Origin: Verrucomicrobiota bacterium
Lineage (GTDB): Bacteria > Verrucomicrobiota > Verrucomicrobiia > Limisphaerales > JAHEOI01
Assembly (NCBI GenBank): GCA_018610125.1
Contig: JAHEOI010000342.1
Span: 1 to 11,372, forward strand
Direction: 5' to 3'
Length of the DNA stretch: 11,372 nt
Position numbers and translations under genes: made by a program. The notes under the pieces were generated by a model that saw only the letters and a program-made list of their open reading frames with translations, was not told where the DNA came from and ran no database searches. Shown piece by piece: positions 7,269-11,372 of this stretch (positions are counted from its first letter, which is position 1; every line of letters starts with the position of its first letter).

Positions 7269-8150
7269 TTATTTACGTCGGGTCGCGTGAGCCTGCATCC
7301 AGATGACGTCCGGGTTGAAAGGCGAGGGCGTATCGCCGCCCCGATCAAGAAGCTCGCCTTCTTCCAGCGGCGGCATTGTCCGCGGATCCTGCCAGGAGTG
7401 AATCTCGGAATGGCCGTCGGCGAAGGAAAATCCCCCGGCGTCGCTGTGATAGGACGCTGGCCAATTCCGCAGCGTTGTCTTGAACGGCTCATCCGGCCAT
7501 CCGGTCATTGTAACCGCGAAATCGCCGTCATCGATGCTATCCCAGCGCTCATCCAAGAAGACAAACGCCTCACTCGGCGAGAGCGAAACCAGATCGCTCT
7601 TCTTTCGATAGACTTTCCAGCCGGGACCTGAGGAGCCGAGCCCCGGACCTCCCATCCAGTTGTTCATCGCCATGCTCCGGACGCGCGGCACAACCGCCCC
7701 ATCTTGGTAATCGGGATGGGACCCCGTGCTCTTATCTCCGGGACACCGGAAGACCTTCACGTTTTCCACGTACGACCAGAGCACATTGTGGTCGATAATG
7801 GAGAGGTTCGGGTTGACATTATCCTCATCGGTTACCGGGATCGAAAGCCATTCGCCGAATTCTTCATTCGGGCCGGTTGTCCAATCCGGCGCGAAGTCCG
7901 AGCCCGGGTGCGAAGCGGGAATGAAGCCATCATTGTCGTTGGCATACATCGTCCAAGCTAATGCAAGCTGCTTATGATTGTTGATGCATTTGACATGCTG
8001 GGCCTTTTCCTTGGCGCCGGCCAAGGCTGGGAGCAGCATGCTGGCAAGGATGGCGATGATCGCGATCACGACAAGGAGCTCGATCAACGTGAAGCCGTCC
8101 TGGTGCATCGAGAGACGCTTCCGGTTAAGGGGTCGGTTTTGAGCACGCAT
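7269..8150 (-). CDS. Prepilin-like (type II secretion pseudopilin family) protein with H-X9-DG motif
   Basis: The N-terminus carries a type IV prepilin cleavage site, QDG|FTLIELL. Cleavage follows Gly19, Phe20 is the new N-terminus for methylation, and Glu24 is the conserved +5 glutamate; a hydrophobic helix runs to about 42. The large globular part ends in an H-X9-DG motif (His235 to Asp245-Gly246, in YHSDAGGFSFADG), the hallmark of a pseudopilin-like family greatly expanded in Verrucomicrobiota, Planctomycetota and Lentisphaerota. It is processed by prepilin peptidase at the inner membrane and probably displayed in the envelope; its precise role is not known. The 294-codon frame starts at 8150, giving a 19-residue leader. 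An ATG at 8108 (Met15) would give the five-residue leader MHQDG. Neither start has a good ribosome binding site. Confidence 0.93.
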   Translation of the reverse strand: MRAQNRPLNRKRLSMHQDGFTLIELLVVIAIIAILASMLLPALAGAKEKAQHVKCINNHKQLALAWTMYANDNDGFIPASHPGSDFAPDWTTGPNEEFGEWLSIPVTDEDNVNPNLSIIDHNVLWSYVENVKVFRCPGDKSTGSHPDYQDGAVVPRVRSMAMNNWMGGPGLGSSGPGWKVYRKKSDLVSLSPSEAFVFLDERWDSIDDGDFAVTMTGWPDEPFKTTLRNWPASYHSDAGGFSFADGHSEIHSWQDPRTMPPLEEGELLDRGGDTPSPFNPDVIWMQAHATRRK

Positions 8151-8238
8151 AGTCTGATTGATTTAGATTCTTTGATTCGCAATGAAGATGCCAGCTTATT
8201 TCCGAGATTCAAATTCCGGTCTTTTTCGTGGCGACAAG

Positions 8239-8269
8239 GCAGCGCTCTGCTAACGGACCGAGGGGTCCG
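8239..8269 (-). other. Tandem small hairpins at the end of the sulfatase gene
   Basis: CGGACC (8254-8259) pairs with GGTCCG (8264-8269) around a four-base loop, inside the last codons of the sulfatase. GCAG (8239-8242) pairs with CTGC (8247-8250) around another four-base loop, overlapping the stop. No T run follows on the minus strand. They may slow or end transcription or protect the mRNA end, but the first may simply reflect codon choice. Confidence 0.3.
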
Positions 8270-9770
8270 GTAATGTCTGTTTGATACCTTGGTCGATCGG
8301 CATATCAAAGGCGCCTTCACCGGTTTTCTCCATCAGCTTGTGAAGCCGATTCCGAAGCTCCGCGGCCTTGGAGTGGTATTTGGGATCCGTGATCAGATTG
8401 CGGGCTTCGTCCGGATCGCTCTTCAAGTGATACAGTTCGGCCATGTGTCGGTCGGGCGAGCCATCTCCATGTGGATAGCGGATATATTTCCAATTTCGCG
8501 TGCGAATCCCGCGAACGTTCGGGGTGTATGGAAACGGCTCCTCGTAGTTGTACTCATAAAACCACGCCTCTCGCCAATCCTTGTCGTTCCCTTGGAGTAA
8601 TGGCTTCCATGACCGTCCATGGACCTTCTCCAACGGAGAAAGGCCGCAGATATCGAGGATGGAAGGCGCAAAATCGATGTTCAGCACTTGATTGCGAATC
8701 ACGGTATTTGGCGCAATCAACTTGGGGTAACGTACCAGGAGTGGCACTCGGATGCTGGCTTCGTGCATTGTTCGCTTATCCGACATCCCGTATTCGCCCA
8801 AGAAGAACCCGTTATCGCTTGTGAAGAGAATCAGAGTGTCTTCCAGGGCATCGATTTCCTTCAACGTACTGTAGACGCGGCCGAGGCTATCATCGACCGA
8901 TTTGATGGTGGCGGTGTAGGACCGGACAAAATCGTTAAATTTGTCGACATCCTTTGGGCTGGAATTCGGGAAGTCTTCCCGGAAGCCGTAAATCGGACCG
9001 TAAATTCCATGCCAAGTATCGATCCGTTGTTGTACCCACCCGGGCTTGCCTTCGAGGCGGAAGGCGCTGCCCGGGTAACCTATCGGGATGTCGTCGTAGA
9101 TATCCCGGTATTGCTTTTCAGGCGTAAACGGGGTGTGCGGTGCTTTATGGCCCAGCATGAGCAGGAAGGGATCCTCCGAATCTTGTCGCTCTTTCAGCCA
9201 ATCGACCGCCATGTCGGTTACGACCTCCGTGTAGTAGCCATCCACGACACGGCGCTCGCCATTAATATTGAACTTGGTGTCGTAATATTTTCCTTGTCCT
9301 TTATGGCTGATCCAGTGATCGAAGCCGGGCCGGCGCTTATCCTGTTTCTGGCCCATGTGCCACTTGCCGATATAGGCGGTCCGGTAGCCCGCATGCTGGA
9401 GTCGTTTTGGGAAGCTCGGGAGATCTTCCGGATAATCGGTGAAGTTATTGCTCACCCCGTGGCTATGGGCGTAGAGCCCCGAGAGGATCGATGCCCGACT
9501 CGGAGAACAAAGGGAAGTGGTGACAAACATGTTCGTAAAGCGGGCTCCCTCTTCCGCGAGCCGATCCATATTCGGCGTGTCCAAAAAGGGATGTCCGGCG
9601 CACGACATCTGGTCCCAGCGTTGATCATCCGTCAGGATGAACACGACATTGGGGGAGGAGGACTCGGCGCCAAATCCGGGCACACTTGAGCCGATGATCA
9701 AAGCCGATGCCACCGTCAAGGCGCGAGCAAGCATGGGGACGTTTGGAAAGCAAGTGTCGTTGCGAATCAT
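8250..9770 (-). CDS. Secreted formylglycine-dependent sulfatase (S1 family)
   Basis: It hydrolyses sulfate esters, probably on sulfated glycans, outside the cytoplasm. The active-site signature is C-S-P-S-R at 88-92. Cys88 would be converted to formylglycine, so an FGE or anSME maturase must exist elsewhere in the genome. Metal and substrate residues are visible: Asp48-Asp49 (LTDDQ), GKWHMG with Lys136 and His138, GHKAPH at 207-212, and TSDNG with Asp319-Asn320. The motif text (TDDQRWD, VTTSLCSPSR, GKWHMG, GHKAPHTPF) is nearest in my memory to GlcNAc-6-sulfatase or mucin-desulfating sulfatases; the substrate is not provable here. The 506-residue length is normal. The frame opens at 9770, but Met13 (9734) begins a cleaner signal peptide with likely cleavage at GFGA|ES, and a promoter-like -10 covers the first ATG. 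The true start may therefore be 9734. Neither start has a ribosome binding site. Confidence 0.95.
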   Translation of the reverse strand: MIRNDTCFPNVPMLARALTVASALIIGSSVPGFGAESSSPNVVFILTDDQRWDQMSCAGHPFLDTPNMDRLAEEGARFTNMFVTTSLCSPSRASILSGLYAHSHGVSNNFTDYPEDLPSFPKRLQHAGYRTAYIGKWHMGQKQDKRRPGFDHWISHKGQGKYYDTKFNINGERRVVDGYYTEVVTDMAVDWLKERQDSEDPFLLMLGHKAPHTPFTPEKQYRDIYDDIPIGYPGSAFRLEGKPGWVQQRIDTWHGIYGPIYGFREDFPNSSPKDVDKFNDFVRSYTATIKSVDDSLGRVYSTLKEIDALEDTLILFTSDNGFFLGEYGMSDKRTMHEASIRVPLLVRYPKLIAPNTVIRNQVLNIDFAPSILDICGLSPLEKVHGRSWKPLLQGNDKDWREAWFYEYNYEEPFPYTPNVRGIRTRNWKYIRYPHGDGSPDRHMAELYHLKSDPDEARNLITDPKYHSKAAELRNRLHKLMEKTGEGAFDMPIDQGIKQTLPDPSVR

Positions 9771-9796
9771 AAAGATTTGTTTAACTGGTTTGTCAA
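9768..9796 (-). promoter_or_regulatory. Candidate sigma70-like promoter for the sulfatase
   Basis: On the minus strand, a perfect TTGACA (9796-9791) is followed after 17 bases by TTTATG (9773-9768); shifting two bases gives TATGAT, five of six with a 19-base spacer. Either -10 covers the first in-frame ATG of the sulfatase, so transcription from it would begin downstream and use Met13 at 9734. This promoter would separate the sulfatase from the endonuclease III gene 67 bases upstream. Confidence 0.4.
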
Positions 9797-9831
9797 TACT
9801 GTTTGCGGAAAACCTCGGAACGAGTCAATAC
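9792..9831. repeat. Pair of 8-base direct repeats upstream of the sulfatase
   Basis: GTCAATAC occurs at 9792-9799 and 9824-9831, 32 bases apart, about three helical turns. The first copy overlaps the TTGACA of the candidate promoter. Two such sites on one face of the helix could bind a dimeric regulator, or the second could be another -35 element. Eight-base repeats can be chance. Confidence 0.25.
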
Positions 9832-9837
9832 CGAAAA

Positions 9838-10440
9838 TCAGCGGATCTCGCTTAACAGAGCGTCCTCTTTTCGACCGCGGTTATTGCGTCCGATCCGTAC
9901 CAACGTGTCATTGATCCAGCCCCAATACCGCTTCGGGAACAATCGCTCCAGGTCGCGCTCGATTTTGTGGGGATCGGTTTCGGCTGTCCAGTCGAGCTTG
10001 CGTGAAATCCGGGCGACATGGGTGTCGACCCCGATGGCATCGGCGCCGGTTTCGGTGAGAAAGACATTGGCGGTCTTTCGTCCGACACCCGGCAATGTCA
10101 AAAGGGCCTCGAGTGTGTGCGGCACGCAGCTCTCGAACTGCTCGACCAAAGCCTTGGCGCAGGCTTTGACGTTTTTGGCCTTGGTCCGGAAAAAATTGAT
10201 CTGGCCGATCGCGGCCTCGATCTCCTCCAAAGGCGCTTCGGCCAATGCCGTCACTGTTGGGAATCGCTCAAACAAGGCTTGAGCCACCGGGATGGTCACA
10301 TCGTCACGTGTGCGGGCTGAAAGCAATGTCGCAATCAGGCACTGCCATTCCTCGGACCACCCGGAGGCAGCAAGCCGCTCGTCCCAGCCTGCTCGTTGCA
10401 TCAACGCTTTGAGCTGTCTGACCGCCCTCTTTCGATCCAT
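9838..10440 (-). CDS. nth: Endonuclease III-like DNA glycosylase/AP lyase lacking the [4Fe-4S] cluster
   Basis: This is a base-excision repair enzyme that removes oxidised pyrimidines and nicks abasic sites. The 200 residues form a HhH-GPD fold: LPGVGRKTANV at 116-126 is the helix-hairpin-helix with catalytic Lys122, and VDTH at 138-141 holds catalytic Asp139. The motif usually reading LLSAQTTD is LLSARTRDD here (39-47), a variant I associate with archaeal-type homologues. In E. coli Nth the next segment carries four cysteines for an iron-sulfur cluster. Here the protein ends at RIGRNNRGRKEDALLSEIR with none, and the other two frames at the 3' end do not restore them. The catalytic core looks intact, so I call it functional but cluster-less. 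The ATG has no ribosome binding site. The gene lies between two secreted glycan-type enzymes but is a housekeeping function. Confidence 0.92.
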   Translation of the reverse strand: MDRKRAVRQLKALMQRAGWDERLAASGWSEEWQCLIATLLSARTRDDVTIPVAQALFERFPTVTALAEAPLEEIEAAIGQINFFRTKAKNVKACAKALVEQFESCVPHTLEALLTLPGVGRKTANVFLTETGADAIGVDTHVARISRKLDWTAETDPHKIERDLERLFPKRYWGWINDTLVRIGRNNRGRKEDALLSEIR

Positions 10441-10504
10441 TTTTTGGACTTACGATGTCATATCGAGCTATCTGCAGAAAAGCCCGCACAAGCGAAGCCG
10501 GCTG

Positions 10505-10551
10505 GAGCCTACGGCTCGAGGCTGGCTAGGCTGGGGGGCGTTCTGAAACGC
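10505..10551 (-). other. Two hairpins in the GC-rich gap after the DUF1080 gene
   Basis: GCGTT (10538-10542) pairs with AACGC (10547-10551) around a four-base loop, starting right at the DUF1080 stop. GAGCC (10505-10509) pairs with GGCTC (10513-10517) around a TAC loop. Between and beside them, GGCTGG/GGCTAGG-like units recur and AGCCGGCT (10496-10503) is palindromic. On the minus strand a C run, not a T run, follows the first hairpin. This may be a factor-dependent termination or mRNA-protection site, or a dispersed genomic repeat. Confidence 0.4.
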
Positions 10552-11193
10552 TTATAGCTCCTTGAGCTTGATGTTCCGAAACCAGAGCGGTAGCCCATGA
10601 TCCTGCAATCCAATGTAGCCCTTCAATGGGCGGTCTTTTACCGCTGATTCCGACAAGTCCAGATTGATGATCTGCTCTCCGTTCAGCTTGACCTTCATGC
10701 GGTTCCCTTTGCAGGTAATTACCATATGGTTCCATTGGCCGGCCGGCTTGGCCATGTTCTTGCTCGGTCCCTGGGTGCCGATAACGCCTCCGCAATCGTG
10801 AGGCCCTAATGGCTCCTCGTCTCCGTGAGAATCCAGGATCTGGACTTCGATACCGGTATCGACCGGATCTTTCCGATCTTTGACCCGGACAAAGACACCG
10901 CTGTTACCGCCTTCAGGATGCTTGTACTCAAGGCTCAGAACAAAGTCGTCGTATTTGTGCCTTGTCCAGAGGTAGGAGTCAAACCGGCGCCACCCCTCCT
11001 CTCCGGGACGTGGCTTGATAGCGAGGACGCCGTCCTCCTGAGGAATCCAGTTCCCTTCGGTTTTCCATCCCTTGAGATTTTTCCCATTGTACAACGGGTG
11101 GAAACCCGACTTTTCATGCTCCTTGGCGGATAGGAAAGGCACCACCACGCTGCAGAGAAGTAGACCGATCGCGATACGAGTTGTCAGTTTCAT
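10552..11193 (-). CDS. Secreted 3-keto-disaccharide hydrolase family (DUF1080) protein
   Basis: The 213-residue protein has a clear signal peptide (basic MKLTTR, hydrophobic core, likely cleavage after LSA at 23). Cys14 lies inside the core without a proper lipobox, so it is probably not a lipoprotein. The rest is one concanavalin-like jelly-roll of the DUF1080 family: GNSGVFVR (96-103), GIEVQILD (114-121), PAGQWN (150-155), IGLQDHG (194-200) and the closing FRNIKLKEL. Some characterised members cleave 3-keto-disaccharides made by sugar dehydrogenases; the activity of this one is inferred from family. AGGGG a few bases before the ATG supports the start. With the sulfatase nearby it suggests extracytoplasmic breakdown of complex glycans. 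No dehydrogenase or transporter partner is in the window. Confidence 0.94.
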   Translation of the reverse strand: MKLTTRIAIGLLLCSVVVPFLSAKEHEKSGFHPLYNGKNLKGWKTEGNWIPQEDGVLAIKPRPGEEGWRRFDSYLWTRHKYDDFVLSLEYKHPEGGNSGVFVRVKDRKDPVDTGIEVQILDSHGDEEPLGPHDCGGVIGTQGPSKNMAKPAGQWNHMVITCKGNRMKVKLNGEQIINLDLSESAVKDRPLKGYIGLQDHGLPLWFRNIKLKEL

Positions 11194-11217
11194 ACCCCTG
11201 TTTTACGCCGATTGATC

Positions 11218-11238
11218 CATTTTGCCCACCTCAAAATG
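11218..11238 (-). other. Perfect 7-bp inverted repeat upstream of the DUF1080 gene
   Basis: CATTTTG (11218-11224) and CAAAATG (11232-11238) flank a seven-base loop in the 55 bases between the GGDEF stop and the DUF1080 start. It could be a terminator remnant of the GGDEF gene, an operator, or a leader hairpin. No T run follows the stem on the minus strand. Symmetry and AT-rich arms favour a protein-binding site slightly. Confidence 0.35.
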
Positions 11239-11248
11239 CGGACCGACT

Positions 11249-11372
11249 TTAACGCGAGGGATGATCGACAAGCTGATTCTTGCCTTGGTTTTTGGCCAGG
11301 TAGAGTGCCTGATCGGCGGCGGCCACCAGGTCGTCTCCGGTTTGGGCGTCGTCCGGAAAAATGGCAATTCCG
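11249..11372 (-). CDS. C-terminus of a GGDEF-domain diguanylate cyclase, cut by window edge
   Basis: The frame is open from the right edge to a TAA at 11251-11249 and gives 40 residues starting GIAIFPDDAQTGDDLVAAAD, followed by QALYLAKNQGKN. This is the end of the GGDEF domain: the GIA.FP.DA strand and loop, the LL..AD.ALY.AK..GKN helix and the final Asn. Such proteins make cyclic di-GMP from two GTP and control surface attachment and motility. The GG(D/E)EF catalytic loop, the inhibitory site and any sensor domain lie outside the window, so activity cannot be judged. It precedes the DUF1080 gene on the same strand with a 55-base gap. Confidence 0.9.
   Translation of the reverse strand, partial: GIAIFPDDAQTGDDLVAAADQALYLAKNQGKNQLVDHPSR

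Noticed and set aside
6891..7631. A 246-codon + strand frame across the LRR and prepilin genes
   Set aside because: It spans two confidently identified minus-strand genes and their junction and has no domain of its own.
8619..9689. A 356-codon open frame on the + strand, opposite the sulfatase
   Set aside because: It mirrors a sulfatase gene with all its catalytic motifs, shows no recognisable domain, and long antisense frames are common in such GC-rich genes.
8173..9769. Inverted 10-base repeats (TGATTCGCAA at 8173-8182, TTGCGAATCA at 9760-9769) flanking the sulfatase, suggesting a mobile unit
   Set aside because: Ten-base matches are expected many times by chance in 11 kb, there is no target duplication or transposase, and the arms lie in or next to gene starts.
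1..11372. CRISPR array, tRNA, rRNA, integrase, transposase or toxin-antitoxin pair
   Set aside because: I looked through all the gaps and both edges and saw no regularly spaced repeats, cloverleaf, or matching protein motifs.

Overview
The window looks like chromosomal DNA of a Verrucomicrobiota-type (PVC superphylum) bacterium. The evidence is a prepilin-like protein with a C-terminal H-X9-DG motif, a secreted formylglycine-type sulfatase and a secreted 3-keto-disaccharide hydrolase (DUF1080) protein close together. Those families are strongly expanded in Verrucomicrobiota, Planctomycetota and Lentisphaerota, and the window alone cannot choose between these phyla. There is no 16S rRNA, tRNA, insertion sequence, integrase, CRISPR array or phage gene.

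Layout: two convergent blocks meet near 6317-6335. The left block (187-6316, + strand) is about ions and respiration. It holds a P2-type cation ATPase (CtpF-like), an uncharacterised three-helix membrane protein, subunits II and I of a ba3-type (B-family) haem-copper oxidase, and an uncharacterised four-helix membrane protein. The CuA site in subunit II and all haem/CuB ligands in subunit I are present. Subunit I is shifted by exactly two residues relative to the Thermus ba3 numbering as I remember it. The oxidase genes and the two small membrane proteins probably form one module for respiration at low oxygen.

The right block (6336-11372, - strand) reads leftwards: the last 40 residues of a GGDEF diguanylate cyclase cut by the window edge, a secreted DUF1080 protein, an endonuclease III that stops before its usual [4Fe-4S] cysteines, a secreted sulfatase, a prepilin-like H-X9-DG protein, and an exported internalin-like leucine-rich-repeat protein 15 bases behind the prepilin. 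The sulfatase and DUF1080 proteins suggest use of sulfated or complex glycans outside the cytoplasm. The prepilin and LRR genes are probably co-transcribed and may act at the cell surface. At the left edge (1-59, - strand) there is probably the start of another gene, divergent from the ATPase.

No gene-free stretch exceeds 300 bases. The largest are 5728-5953 (226 bases, overlapping hairpins), 2941-3103 (163 bases, nothing convincing), 60-186 (127 bases, candidate promoter and a 5'-leader hairpin), 10441-10551 (111 bases, GC-rich hairpins), 3957-4059 (103 bases, two inverted repeats) and 8151-8249 (99 bases, no clear signal). The best leads are the cluster-less endonuclease III, the two unknown membrane proteins beside the oxidase, the mutually exclusive hairpins after subunit I, and the ion-site substitution in the ATPase. 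I see no wholly new system that I could defend.
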